This document shows, piece by piece, positions 22,531-34,767 of a stretch of 64,000 bases of DNA. A program made the translations under genes and the position numbers. Origin of the DNA: Pascua guehoae. Taxonomy: Eukaryota > Basidiomycota > Tremellomycetes > Trichosporonales > Trichosporonaceae. The first letter of the stretch is position 1. Each line of letters starts with the position of its first letter. The notes under the pieces are model-generated. The model was not told the origin of the DNA. It worked only from the letters and a program-made list of their open reading frames with translations, and did not search any database. The stretch spans positions 416,074 through 480,073 of the forward strand of contig BCJX01000009.1 in assembly GCA_001600415.1 (NCBI GenBank). Reading direction: 5' to 3'.

Positions 22531-25500
22531 CTACTCCGAGGCCGCAATCTTTTCGAGGGCCGTGAGCGTACGCTAGGGTGTTAGCGGTGGTCTACGGCGT
22601 GTATGACACGGGGGCTAGGCGGTTGGAGGGGTGACGAGATCCAGATTCAGTCTCGCGGCTTCGCCGCTCGAGCTCGAGCTCGAGCTCTACTCACCTGGAG
22701 GGTCAAAATTGCGCCCATGGTCAAGCTGCCCATGGCGTCTGCGTTCCACATGTCCTCGTTCTCCTCGTCTTCCGCGTCCGTGCCGCCCTTTTCAATCAGA
22801 CGGCGCGCGTGTGCAATGACGCACGCGAGGCGGCCCCTGTCAAAGTACAGATGGCGGATCTCGGCCTCGAGGCCAGAGGGCGGGTGCAACAGTGCCTGGC
22901 GGACAAAGCTGCGCGACAGGACATAGGCCTTTTCAGAGTACAGGCGCGAGTTGACGCGGCCCTCGCGCGTGCCCTCGAGCTTTGCAAATGCCGGCTCGCA
23001 GTGGTACGGCGAGCGGACGAGGACGAGGCCAGAGATGGACACAAAGACCTGGAGGAGCGACGACTTTGCCGAGCTGGGAAAACGTTAGCGGTCTTGTAAG
23101 CTGGGGGTAGTGCACGGCTCACCTCCATGACTCGGACTTGTCGCCCGCCCACGTGCCCAGGATCGATAGGCACACCTTGCCCTCCTCGTACAGGTTTGGG
23201 TTACACCGCCCGAGGCCGTTGGTATGTGAGTGGAAGTAGACGAGTGGCGGCTCAAAGGGAAACTTTGTCGGATCGAGGTAGACGTCAAACACAAACGGCG
23301 CATCGGCGTACGGCGTGCCTTCCGGACCGACAATCAGGACGCGCATCAGGTCCGTCCGATCCTCATATGTGCGGACAAGAATGTTCTCTGGGGTCGTGTT
23401 AGATCCACTCGCCCAGTAGAGGGTTGGCCGACTTACCTGGGAGAGAGCTCGCGAGGGCGCGGTGCTCCTTGACCAGACGCGAGTGGTACGTCTTGCTGCT
23501 GGCCTGCTGGCGAGGCTGGCTGGCATAGTGGTGGTCGGCAGGGGACTCCTCGAGAATGTCAAAGCGCACCCACTTGTCGTCGTCGGCAAGTGAGGGGCGC
23601 GGGGGCATTTGGGCCGTGGACGGCCCGGCATCCGCAGAGGTGGACGCGGACGTCGACGCAGAGGCCGAGGTGGAAGCGGCGGCGGCGGGAGCAGTGGGGG
23701 GTGCAGAGGCAGGGGTAGAGCGAGTACGGTCCCCCTCCGACTGTAAGGGCTTGAACGGCACGCGCGGCGAGACATATGACGCGACCAAGGGCTCGACGGC
23801 CTCGGCATCGCGGGCATCCTGCTCGTCCTCGTCAATGTCCATCTCGTCGTCGTCCGACATGTGGGCACTTCCGTTCCGCTCAATGGTTTCCGTGGTGACC
23901 TGGTAGTGCTCCGTCGACTCGACTGTTTCCGTGGCGTCCTCGTACTCGTCGCCCATCCTCGCGTCCTCGCCAATGGTCTCCCAGCTGTGGTCCGACTGGT
24001 ACCCATCCTCTTCGTCCTCGGGAAAGTCGTCGGCAAAGCGTTCATTGAGAATGATCACTTTGCGAATGTCGACGCGCTGCCGTTCGCCCGAGAACAGCTC
24101 GACACAGATGGTGCCGTCCGTGTACAGGTCGACGACCTCGCCCCACCACTTGATGGCAGAGGGGTCGCCCTGCGGCAGGCACGACCCAAACGCCTCTGGC
24201 TTGACGCCATATTCCATGCCGAGGCGCTGCATCTCGGCGCGGAAGCCGTCGCGCCCGTCCTCGGCGGGCTCGACTTGGCCGAGAGACGGCACTTCGGGAG
24301 TGGGTGCGCCATTGTCGTCGCAGAAGAGGACAATCTGGCCCAGGGCGACACCATACGTCGCCTTGCCAAAGCCTCCCGTGTCGAGCTCGAGCACCGAAAC
24401 AGTCTCCTTCTCCTTTGTGTCCGTGAGAAGCAGTTCGGCAATACGTTGCCGGGGGTTGTAGCTCTGGACGACGGCCGGGCGCTGCTTGCCCGTATCACTG
24501 CGCCACACGAGGTGTTCTCCGGGCCACGACTCGTAGTCGTCGACGTTGCGGTATGGCACAAAGCCGACCGACCACTCTTCGGTCTCTGTCCCGTCCTGCC
24601 ATCGGACACGAAGCATTGTGCGGTTCTCAACAATCTTGAACACGTTGAGCCTGTACGTTCCCTTCAAATGCAGCGTAGACTTTGCGCCCAGTGCCTTTTC
24701 GTCTGCTTCGTCACGGAACACGACCGTCGTGCCCAGCGGTGGGACCTGATGCCGCAGCCCCTCAAAGTGGGTGAGCTTTTCGAGGTCGGCTCCGCACCAA
24801 AACCTCTTGGGCTCTGGGTGCTGGTCGTGCTCGGCGATCGGAAGCTGTGGCATTTGTCAGTCCCAGCGTTGATAGCCCAAGTCACGGCGACTACATACCG
24901 TCTGGTTGAGCGCGTTCCAAACGACAAACACAATGAGGGGGCGAACGCCAATCACGCGGTCGTGCTGGGGGTCCGCGGCATCTGGGAACGTCGAGTACTG
25001 ACCCAGGAACTCGGCGTGATCGGGAAGGACCTCCTGTTTGGTTAGCCATTTCCGAGCGCGTCTGGTAGGTCTCGAGCGAGCACGTACGCTGGCATAGCGG
25101 CCAGTCTCGAGTAATCCGCCCATCTCCGCTATCCTGTACAGGGACCCGTCCTGAGCCTCAATTGCGCCGTCTTCAAACACCTGGGACGTTAGGTTTCACC
25201 AGCATTTAACCTGCGTGACTCACCTCCTCGACAGTCCCGATCCACTCGTCGTACACGACCTTGTCCTTTGCCTCAATCTGCAGCGCATTCTTGAGCTTCT
25301 CCCACGGCACCCACTGGTGGACGCGCTCGCCCGAAATGACCTGCTCAATCTGACACTCGGTCAACACGGACACGACGACCGCGCTCTCCAGGTCTGTGAG
25401 GGCGTGCTTGACCAAGTCGCCCTTCATAAAGACGCGCTCAAAGAGCTGCAGGCCCATTTCGGGGACGACCTCGATGTGGCCCGTGATATTATTGCTGTCT

Positions 25501-26102
25501 CTGTTAGCCAGAGTGCCATTTGGGTATTTCTGGACAATTGAGGGACCAGCAGTGTGTCGCCCCCCTCGTATGACACATTGCCCCGGGCCCTTCAACCCCC
25601 GGCCAACCCTCGGACATCGAAACAACTCCCGACCACACCGGAACCCACCTGATCATGACCTCGCCTCGGATGAGGGGCATGAGCGGGTCGGCACCATAGA
25701 CCGGGTCTGGGGGCACGTCTTCATCGGTCCACCCGCGCTGGTTATCAGTTATCGAGCCGCGCACGCGATCGGCGCAGGGGCCACACTTGGTGGCGTGGCC
25801 AAGACTCACAACAACCTTGCCGCGGAACGAGGGCTCGTTGATCTTGGTGACGACATCGCCGTGGAAGAGCTGTTGTGGAATATCAGCACTGTCCTTGACA
25901 GCTCCTAGGTATTGGACCGGTATGCAGTTGGGGAAACGGTGGGGCATTGGTCACGCCAAAGGGGGCAGGACATGGAGTCTTGCGCTGTCGGAGCCGGCCA
26001 TGTGTGGTCCGCGCTCGCGTGCGTGGCCGACGCCGCGAGATAGATACGTACCTTGGAGGTAAAGTCGTCCGGCAGTCCCGGGAGGGATTGTATAGGCGGC
26101 AT
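22531..26102 (-). CDS. UBE2O: UBE2O-type E2/E3 hybrid ubiquitin-conjugating enzyme
   Basis: Ten exons on the minus strand (26052-26102, 25810-25869, 25649-25737, 25224-25494, 25088-25180, 24899-25033, 23437-24844, 23123-23387, 22695-23073, 22531-22572) keep frame and give 930 residues. Conserved N-terminal regions (such as [31 protein letters not shown] and SH3-like stretches) precede an acidic, Ser/Ala-rich linker. The C-terminal UBC fold reads [19 protein letters not shown], then [19 protein letters not shown], with active Cys at about 775, and [16 protein letters not shown]. Cys replaces the His of HPN, as other residues do in UBE2O relatives. Family members monoubiquitinate and clear orphan ribosomal and other basic proteins without a separate E3. 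The start at 26102 is the nearest ATG that fits exon 1; a slightly upstream in-frame start is possible. The last intron contains a GCTCGAGCTC palindrome array. Confidence 0.88.
22666..22687. repeat. GAGCTC/CTCGAG palindromic array in last UBE2O intron
   Basis: Self-complementary 22-bp (GCTCGA)n stretch. It could form a hairpin in the pre-mRNA between donor and acceptor. Confidence 0.8.
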
Positions 26103-26442
26103 CGGGTCAAGGATACGCCTCTGACACGTATAGAGGGGAGGTAATGTTTGTCGACTATGAGTTTGTTGGAAAGAAGGAGACAACGAGAGAGGGGTCGACG
26201 ACTATGACCTGGTTCGAGATGGAAATCGCCAGGGCCAGGGACAGACGACACACCCACTCACTCATCCACCCACCCACGCCCACGGCCACGGAATCAATAT
26301 TTTGGCCAACAATTACTGCACTAATCCAAAACCCATTAGAAATCGGCCCCATTTCATTTGAAACCACCACGACACGTCGTACCCCTTCGGCTGACACGCT
26401 CAATCCGTTGCCACCGCCTTCTGTTGCATTACCACTCTACAT
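26103..26442. other. Gap between the UBE2O start and the ARPC1 stop
   Basis: 340 bp acting as the UBE2O 5' region and ARPC1 3' region. No independent gene seen. Confidence 0.5.
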
Positions 26443-28111
26443 CTACATGTGCATGCTTGCCACGCGGCCCGCAAGCGTGTCAGCCTTGCCAGAGACGTGC
26501 CAGATGACGAGGCGGCCGTCCTTGCCAGCAGTCGAGACACGCACAACATCGCCCCTCTCGTTCCACTCGTACGGCTCAACCTGCGTAATCGAGTTCTGGT
26601 GGATAGTCAAGAGGTGGCCGTCAGGGCCGACGGGCGTGACACCCTTGAGGGTCGAAGAGCCTGGGAGCGAGGGCTTTGTCTGACCGCGCGAGTCGGCCTG
26701 GCGGAAGAGGTTGAAGGCCTCGTTGTTCAGGCGGCCGACACCTGCACGGGGAGCACCCGTCTGCTGCGGCGTCAGGCGCGCCGAGCCCGACGACGCCGGG
26801 TCGTCGAGCGAGTGCGAGTACTTCCAGCCGTTGTCGTCTCCGGCAAAGACGAATGGCTGGCAGTCGTGGCCGGCCGCAATGAGCTGGTCCTCGGTCGTAA
26901 ACGTGAGCGTCAGGAACGGAAGCGACGGCGTGCGGACCGTAATGTGCGCCGCAGGCGGCTGGCCCTGCCCAGCAGGGTAGACGAGGTTGACAGCCGAGTC
27001 GTGGCCTGTGTGTTAGAAAATCAATCCAATTCAAGACACCCATGTCGCTGTTACTCACTAACATAGGCAAGCACGTTGCCAGACGGCGAGAGCGCGACGT
27101 CGTGAACCCAGCCATAGTTTGGCGCAGTAACATCACAGCAGATGGTGCCAAACGGCAGACGCTCGCCCCATACAGTGGGCTGAGGCTTGGCGTCGATGCC
27201 CTTGATAAACGCCGAGAAGACGTAGGCGTGGGCCTCGGTGGTTCCCGCCGCGAGCAGGACGTTGTTCGGGTGCCAGTCGATCGAGAGGACAGTCGAGCGG
27301 AGCGGCTTCTTGATGTGCTTGGACACCCACCAGTTGTTCTCCTCGTCAAAGGAGCACACTGCAATGGCCCTGGGTGTCAACAAGGGCACAGAGAGGAATA
27401 AACCGGGCAGGGGAGGGTAGTGTATCTCTCAGAGGAGGGTAGTGTATCCCTCTGTCGCATCGCGCTCTGGGTGCTCACCTGGCACCGCTACCGACGGCAA
27501 ACTTGTCCTCGTTCGGGCTCCACTTTACGCAGGTCGCAGCGCGGTTGATGCGGAGAAGGACAAGAGCAGGCTTCCACTCTCCAGACGCCGTCGGCGTCCA
27601 GACGTATGCGTTGCGGTCCTGCGAGCAGGTGACAATGCGGTTCGTCTGCGGCGCCCACGAGATGGATGTGATAAGCTTGTCGTGCTGCAAGTTAGCGACA
27701 GTGGTCGACAACAGAGGTGGGGTTGACAGCAACAACAATGCGCGGCCGCGTATGAGTTGCGAGATCTTATCAGAGTCCGCTCAGATCGAAAGCTGGACGC
27801 CTGGACGCCGTCTCTCAACGCGGAGGACACCCAAGCCGTCCAAAGTGGGCATCGACCGCCCAACCCCGCATCATCCCGTCTCATCGCGACCTACCTCCAC
27901 AAGCGTCTTCTCGACCTTCCACTCTTCGGCGCTCTCGCGACGGTAGATCTGTGCCTCGTTGTTGTTCGGGGACACGGCGACCTCTGGTGTATTAGCTCAA
28001 CTGCGTGGTCTACCATGCCTGGAGCTGCGTTGACGCACGGGTACGGTCTGGGCCAAAGGCGACGCCTGTGAGGGGGCCGAGGGAGAGCTGGAAGACTTCG
28101 GGGGCGGACAT
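26443..28111 (-). CDS. ARPC1: Arp2/3 complex subunit 1 (ARPC1/p40), WD40 protein
   Basis: Exons 28039-28111, 27895-27983, 27479-27684, 27059-27369 and 26443-27005 give 413 residues. The order of blocks is that of ARPC1: [95 protein letters not shown]...[21 protein letters not shown], and a C-terminal HQNSITQV...[12 protein letters not shown]. This makes a seven-bladed propeller that bridges the Arp2/3 complex to nucleation factors during branched actin assembly (endocytic patches). All four introns are 50-210 nt with GTGCGT/GTGAGC/GTGAGT/GTAGGT donors. Between blades 6 and 7 there is a low-complexity insert (Ser/Arg/Pro/Gln), as in other fungal ARPC1. Confidence 0.95.
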
Positions 28112-29099
28112 GGCGGAGGAGAAAGGGCAGAGGACTAGCAGTCTACTCTGGAGAGGGATGTGAGGTTTGGTCGGGAGAAGTGAGGGTGAGTGAGTGAGTG
28201 GGTGTGTTGTAGGTCGAGGTGGACGTGGATCGGACTTGATGGCCGGTGACGACACTGGGCTGGAGGGGAAAGGGAGGAGGGCGTATTTAGGTGTGCGAGA
28301 TGGAGAGTGAGCCTATCTTGGGATTGAATTTGTGTTAATTGTGCATTCCGCCGGCAAATGGGCGGCATGCCTCTTTTGGTGTGCCTTGGTCCAGGCTTTA
28401 TTTGGGTTTTGGGTGATCGCCTAGCACAGGGGCGCGGATTGGGGGGGCAGGGGGAGGGGGCGACTGTTCTTTAGTGCCTGCCTGCAGCCAGCTGCCTGCC
28501 TGCTCAAAATGTTGTTGAGATAGGGGCTTGTTGGTCATCCTGTCGACTCTACAATAATGAATGAATATATGGTGGTCAGGCATTGTACAAGCCCAGATGT
28601 CCGTTTAGACGGTTGTACTGTTAGGCTACATGGATGTAAACGACAGGATGCTTGTACGCTTTGTATTTCGAGTTTGAAGTAGGTGGCACGGACACTGGGC
28701 ATTGGGCATTGGGCACTGGGTTCCAAGTTGGTCGACATTTGGTGGGAGGCGGCGCCACGGTCATGTCATGTGGGGTAGCACGCGCCCTGGCTGGCTCGCT
28801 CTCCCTCCTGGCTCTGGCTCTGGCCCTGGTGGGTGCCGCTTGCCGCTTGCGTGTGGCCGGCGAGGACCAATGCCGACCGCCAACATTCTCTAACATTGTC
28901 TCCTTCTTCTCGACCAGCAGCAACAACCCCCGGACCCCCCCTCCCTCCTCCCCACCCCCCTCTTTTCAACCCCTCATCTATCCACGAGCCCCATACATCT
29001 TGCAGTAAAACAACCTTGCACCTTGATACAAAGCGGCGAGCGGCCGCGTGCCGCCCTCTCCCTCCATCCCTTCCTCCCATCCTCTTTCCCCCATCGACA
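28112..29099. other. Divergent intergenic region, ARPC1 / membrane protein
   Basis: 988 bp with no supported gene. Contains GTGAGTGAGT and GGGCATTGG microrepeats (28185 and 28696) and a C-rich tract at 28930-28975. Confidence 0.5.
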
Positions 29100-31956
29100 A
29101 TGTCGCCTCCTCCACCATCGCCGCCCTCGCCGCCTCCGTCTCCCCCACCATCGCCCCCGCCCTCACCCCCGCCACGGATCACGCGCTCCCGCGCTGCGTC
29201 CTCTGCGAAACATGACGATACACACGAACAGTGGCATGTGGCGCCGCCGGACGCGACCACGTCCGTCGAAGGACGTACGGGGCGGGGACGGACGAGCGCG
29301 CCAGATGACGAGGCCGAGAAGGAGCTGTCGTCCCGTGAGTTCTTGTTCTCAGCGCTGCATGCTCGATGCCTGTTTGCGTATCGAAGAATGCGAGGGAAGA
29401 CGAGGCCGCAGTAGCCGGTCCAGTGGAACCGGACGTGGTCCGGGTGCGTGCACAGCTGTGCCATGTTCGCAGTTCAGGTCGTGTTTTGCGTGATTTGTTT
29501 TGACCACACAAAACACCACCTTGTCCACGTGCTCGCGATTCGTGCTGACACCCAAGCAGTATACGTTTCTGTGGAGCGGGATCGAGACCGCGAACGCGAA
29601 CGAGAACGCGAGCGCCAGCGAGAACAAGACGCTCTGACGACGGCGACAAAGGCGTCATGGAGCGCTGCACTCTTCCACAGCGTCGTTGCGGCGACTGTCG
29701 TCACGGCCGCCATTGGACTGTATGTTTCATGTTTGAGTTCTGTTACCCTCGTCACCCCCCTCGCCGAGAACCGCGTGCTAACTTGGCAGAACGGCATACC
29801 GCCTATGGACCGGCTGGAGTAAGCGCGAAGACGACGGGAGCGATGAGAACCTTCCCCCAGGATACGAGCGCGACGACTCGCTGCAGCCAGCCGATTCACC
29901 TCGCTCGCCGGGTGGTTTATCGTTGGATTCACCGGTTACGACGCGTATCCCGCGCACGCCCCACTTTGGCTCGCCTTCTCACTCTCGCTCGCATTCGCAC
30001 CTGCACCACCACTTGCGCGATGCTTCGTTCCAGACGCCGCGCACCCCACGTACGGTCCACTCGCCATTGACTCCAGCCTCGAGTCTGGCATCGCCGCAGC
30101 GCCGGCGGACACGGCGGCGTACGCAGCGCCCCAACATTGCCGAGCTCATTGCAGTCACTGCGAGCCGCGAGTCTGTTGCCGTGTCCGCTGCGGCTGCACG
30201 CGCACGTGCCGAGGCCGAGGCAAAGGCACGGGATGAGATCGCCGCCGCGCACGAGGACGGGGTGGCCGTGGGCGAGATGACGGCCCACGCAAAGGCGCAG
30301 GCAAGGGCACTTGCCGAAGAGGCTGCTCGGTCAGTGTCGCTGAGGAGGCGATCGGGATCCATCTCTACCCCGTCCATCTCGGGATACTCTGTGTCGGGCC
30401 ATTCGGTGTCTGCTGCGTCGGCCTTTTCGGCCTCGTCGTGGACCGCGGCGTCGTGGACCGATGCCGACATGGACGCTGACCTCTCCGACTCGGACTCTGA
30501 GGTGTCGATGCGCCTGGACGAAATGTCCCGCCGGCTGCAAGACCTCATCTCCGAGGGCCAGACAGCGCTCACCCACCTTCCCGAGCTGGAACGGACGCCC
30601 TCTGCCGAGCGCCGCCTGCGCGACCTTCCGGTCCTCCGGAGCCTCAACGGCAAGGCATCGTTGTCGAGCAAGGGCAAAGGCAGGGCACGCCTGTCCCTTT
30701 CGCCCACGCGCGGCAGCTCGGGGGCCAATACGCCCTCGTCGTCGCGGGGTGGATCACGACCCGGCTCGCGCCCCACGTCGCGTCCCAACTCGATGCCTGG
30801 ACCGCCCCGGCAGCCCTTTTCCCACCTGGACGCGCTGCGCCAGCGCCGCGAGCGTGACCGTGAGCTCGCTCGTGAGCACGAGCGCGATCGCGGATACGCA
30901 AGTGGTTCAGGCGCACGCGAAACCTCACCCTCGGCCTCGCGGCCTGTGCGGGGCACGCGCCCCGGTTCCGGTTCCCGATTGCCCTCTGCATCCGGATCGA
31001 CGGCTAGCACGTCGCGCAAATCGTCCTTTTCCGCAACCGCACCGTCGTCGCCCGTGGCCCCCAAGCCCCGCCGCTCATCGATCTCGCTGTCGATTGCGCG
31101 CGGCGCCCCGCCCCTCCCGTGGCGCCGTGACACGTTGTCGTCGCGCTGGGTTCAGCGCCCGTACTCTCCCCCGACCGACGGGCGTAAGAATGGTAGCGGC
31201 TCTGGCACTGGCTCGGGCATGCCAAGCCCCTCCGGTTCGGACCCAAACAAGCGGAGCCGCCTCTCGCAGCTCGGTCACGGCCACCCCGCCGCGCACGGGC
31301 ACTCGCGCGCCGTCTCCATCGGCGGTTCAGCCTCTGCCACCCCCCTCGCGGCCACACGCACGGCCCGCTCCGCGTCGACGTCGTTTGTCGTTCCCGCGCC
31401 CCCTCACCCCCGGCGCGGCCACGCACACGCGTCGGTGCCCAGTTCCGCCCCGAGCTCGAGCTCGAGCCAGAGCTCAAACGTGTCCCCCGGCCGCCCCCGC
31501 TCGGGCAGCGGCGTCGTCGCATCCCGCGCGGCATCGTTCACCGCCGCCATTGCGAGCGCCACGCGCTCCACCCCCATCAGCCCCGTAGCTGGCCCCAGCG
31601 ACATGCGCGCCAACGGCAACGGCCACGCCGCGGGCTCCAACGCCACCCTCCCCAGCGCAAAGGGCAAGGCACGAGCGAGCACGGCGTCGTACACGTACGC
31701 TCTGCCCCACTCGCGCAGCGACGACGACATTTCTCGCGGCCTGCACACGATTGACGACAGTGCCGACACGGACACGAGCACGACCACATCCACAATGACC
31801 CAGACGACCTATGACAAAACCCACCCGCACGCAAGCGTCGACAACTTTTCCTCCCCCACGAGCGCCGACATGGGCGCCGACGACCAGAATGCGCGCACAC
31901 CCCCACCCCGCACGCAAACCCTCGCGCACGCGGTGGCTCATGACCACCCCAACTAG
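29100..31956 (+). CDS. Single-pass membrane protein of unknown function, Ser/Arg/Pro-rich
   Basis: Exons 29100-29334, 29560-29719 and 29790-31956 join in frame to 853 residues. I do not recognise the family. The N-terminus is a Pro/Ser repeat (SPPPSPPPSPPP). Then come a basic-acidic Arg/Glu run (about 84-97, ERDRDRERERERERQREQ) and one membrane helix (about 110-135, ALFHSVVAATVVTAAIGLTAYRLW). The long tail begins GWSKREDD and contains a possible coiled coil with Ala/Glu (about 230-280), an acidic DLSDSDSEVSMRLDEMSRRLQDLI block, and a long Ser/Arg/Pro/Gly low-complexity stretch. The branch point GCTAAC lies before the third exon. The second acceptor (29559) is the least certain join. Possibly a nuclear-envelope, ER or peroxisomal tail-out protein; no function is claimed. 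Confidence 0.7.
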
Positions 31957-32074
31957 AACGCGGCTGCTAGATTCATTTTTCCGCCAGCACCACACGGCGA
32001 GTCGCCGAATACACACCCTGGTTGTACAGTAGTATCGGATGCATACAGTGATACAGAACATGTGTGTGACGGGG

Positions 32075-33958
32075 CTAGAGGTCTGGCCGTTAGTGTGTGC
32101 GTGGGGGTGCGGTGTGGGGGTGTGTGTGGGTGCTGGTGTGCCGAGTCCGAATGGAGGTACGGGGCAGATTGGGATCATGTGTCTTGGCACGACTGGCCAT
32201 GCGCCTCTCGAGCACGCCAGCCGTGTGGAGGCAGGAGCCATCCAGGCCATCCAGCGGCCATGAAGCATACCACCCTCCCACGCCCCACCCAGCCACTCAC
32301 AATAGTCGGGCTTCTTGACATTGACGCCGTGGTCGCCGAGGGCGAGGCTCAGGTCGTCCATCGTGAGCACGACGCGGTTGCGGTCGACGCCCGCGGCGGG
32401 GCGGCCGCGGCCCGCCGTCGTGCCGTTGACGCGCAGTTTGGCAAAGTGGAGCGCGTCGCGCGAGAGGTCGGAAATAAACTTTTGCGCAGAGAGGGAGAGG
32501 AGGCGCTTTCTGGGTGCGTCAGTGGGGGGTGTTTAGGGGGAGGGGGAGAGGGGGCGTCGTGGTGTTAAGGAGAGTAAGAGGGCAAGTAGAGCAGGAGCGC
32601 AAGTAGAGCAGGAGCGCAAGTGAGCAAGAGGGCAAGCAGAGCAGGAGGACAAGCAGAGCCCAAGGGGAATGAGTAGGGGGGGGGAGGGGGGAGGAGCAAC
32701 AGCGCACGCCAAGGAAACAGGAGGGGGGAGGGGGGAGGAGCAACAGCGCACGCCAAGGAAACAGGAGGGCGGAGAGAATACGAGACAAGAACAGGAGCGG
32801 AAGAGAACTGGGGCGCAAAGAGAGCTGAGGCAAAAAGACAGGTGGAGGTCAAACAGAACATGGCGGAGGGAGAAAAAGGAGGGCGAGATCTTGGTGTATC
32901 TGCCGCGCAAGTCTGAAGTCTGGGGATACCCTTCAGTGCAGCACTGGCTCGTGTTGGGTGAACATGCACGAGAGCATGCGGCGTTGTACTCCTAACACGC
33001 GCAGGACGAATCGGGCAGATCCAGAACGGCAGCCAGCGCCCAGGATCCGCACAGCCTCGGAGCGACCTCACCGCTCGTTGACGGACCACCACTCGACACG
33101 ACCCGACACACTCGACACACTCGACACACTCGACACACTCGACACACTCGACACCCTCGACACCCTCGACACGTGCGACACTCACAGCCTGGGATCAGAG
33201 CACTCGAACCCCGCGCGCTGGAGGTAATACTCGGTCACCTCTTCGGGAATCTGCCGTCAGCTGAGAAGACCCACCACCACCACCACGACACCATCCCCAT
33301 CCCACACCCTCCACCATCCCTCCACCATCCCCACCCCCACCATCCCTCCACCCCCACCTCTTCTCTCCCTCCCCTCCACCCCCACCTCTTCCCTCCACCC
33401 GAACCTCTCCCACCCAATTCGCCTACCTCCGCTACGCACAAGCGGCTTGTACCCATCCAGCATGACGAGGAACTCTGCCAGGCTACGATCGCGCCGCGCC
33501 ATCTCCTCCTCGCGCCGCGCCGCAAAGAGGTGCGACATGTCCGGTCCCGCCGCCGCGGCGGCATTCGCAGCGGCCGCGGCCGCGTTGGCCGCTGCGTTGG
33601 CCGCGGCGTCGTCGCTGGGACCGGCGGGTTCGGGCTCGTCGGTCTTGGCCGCCTCGGGCTTGGTTGCCGTTGCGGCGGCGGCCGAGGCCGAGGCCGAGGC
33701 GGGTGCGGGTGCAGGTGCGGAGGCGGGAGCGGAGGCGGGGGCAGATGCGGAAGTGGGTGCGGGGGCGGGGGTGGGTGTGGATGCCGATGTAGTCGCGGCG
33801 TTGGGCGCCGGCGCGTCGCTCGGAGCCGCAGCCGTCGCCGCAGCGGGAGGAGCGGTGGCGGCCGTGACGGGTGCGGGGGCGGCAGCGGCAGCGGGGGCCT
33901 GCGCGGGGTTGGGCTCGCCGTTGGGTGCGGATGGGGCTGGTGTTCCGTTTGCCGACAT
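32075..33958 (-). CDS. TAF10: TFIID/SAGA subunit TAF10
   Basis: Exons 33440-33958, 33186-33250, 32301-32509 and an 8-nt terminal exon 32075-32082 give 266 residues. The first 150 residues are an Ala/Pro-rich disordered region. The histone-fold part reads LAEFLVMLDGYKPL / IPEEVTEYYLQRAGFECSDP RL / KRLLSLSAQKFISDLSRDAL, then RVVLTMDDLSLALGDHGVNV KKPDYYL-stop. That is the TAF10 pattern, including the ending aromatic-rich tail. TAF10 is a shared scaffold subunit of TFIID and SAGA. The terminal exon (AC CTC TAG) follows a CACTAACGGCCAG branch-point/acceptor and restores the family C-terminus. Reading through instead adds a long non-conserved tail. Introns of 190, 676 and 218 nt are long, and introns 1 and 2 are full of simple repeats. 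Confidence 0.88.
32671..32772. repeat. About 45-bp G-rich repeat, two copies, in TAF10 intron 2
   Basis: GGGGGGAGGAGCAACAGCGC...AAGGAAACAGGAGG occurs twice back to back. Further upstream in the plus direction (32585-32650) AGAGCAGGAGCGCAAGT variants repeat. Confidence 0.8.
33104..33172. repeat. 9-bp minisatellite CGACACACT in TAF10 intron 2
   Basis: About seven consecutive copies of CGACACACT/CGACACCCT, next to the exon 2 donor side of the intron. Confidence 0.9.
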
Positions 33959-34767
33959 GGTGGATGGACGAGTGGACAATGAGCAAGTGCTGCATGTTGA
34001 TGGTTCGCGCCACACCTTGGCGTGGCGCTTGTGCGATTAGAAAAAAAGTTGAAATTGGATTAGGACTTGGTTATTATGCGAGGGTTCTAATTGAGACATG
34101 GGGGTGCACTCGTGGGAGAGTTGGTTGGCATCTAGGGACATGCCACGTGGTGTAAAGTGGGGGCTTGCGGCGCTTGTCGAGCTTTGCGACGACGTTGACG
34201 CATTGGGCAGAGAGTGCACTCAGTCGGCTTCTAAGAGCCAGTAGCCAGTGAGCCAAGACGAGATTCCCATGTGCAATGTGCCTGGCTGGCGCAGACCCAC
34301 AGCCCACTGCCTACACTGCCTACAGCCAAGATCATCATCCTCACCCACCCACACTCCCCCCCCCCTCCCTCCCTCTCCCACCCTCAACCTCGCAAGCCAC
34401 CACCACCACCCACCCACCCATTGCCCCGCTCAACCTCCCTGTGCTCTCTCGCGTCACATCAACCACCACTGGCCACGACGTGTCGCTTCCCACTACCCAC
34501 AACCACACTCGTCTCCGCGTCTCCCATGCTCACGGTCGTTTGAGTCTCTCATCCACCCCCTCAAGCGTAGCAGCAGCAGTGCGTCACGCCCACGCCCCGC
34601 CCGTCGACCTCTTGCGCGGCCCTCTTGCGCGGCCGCCACTATTCGCCCGTCTCAGACAGACGCACGCGCGGACCCAGTGACTTCCCATCAACAAGACTTG
34701 TGCCATTCCTGAGTCACCAACCACCCTTTGTCTCTCCCCCTACCAAGTTCAGGTTGGGACCCGCACG
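33959..34767. promoter_or_regulatory. Divergent promoter region, TAF10 / CUE-CCCH-Smr gene
   Basis: 809 bp between outward-facing start codons, with a long C-rich pyrimidine tract at 34350-34440. No TATA box is obvious and no other gene was seen. Confidence 0.5.

Noticed and set aside
23861..25045. 394-codon plus-strand frame opposite the UBE2O gene
   Set aside because: Covers exons, introns and splice sites of UBE2O and shows no domain of its own.
31474..32300. Read-through C-terminal extension of TAF10
   Set aside because: Passes a clear GTGAGT donor and adds about 270 non-conserved residues overlapping the neighbouring gene.
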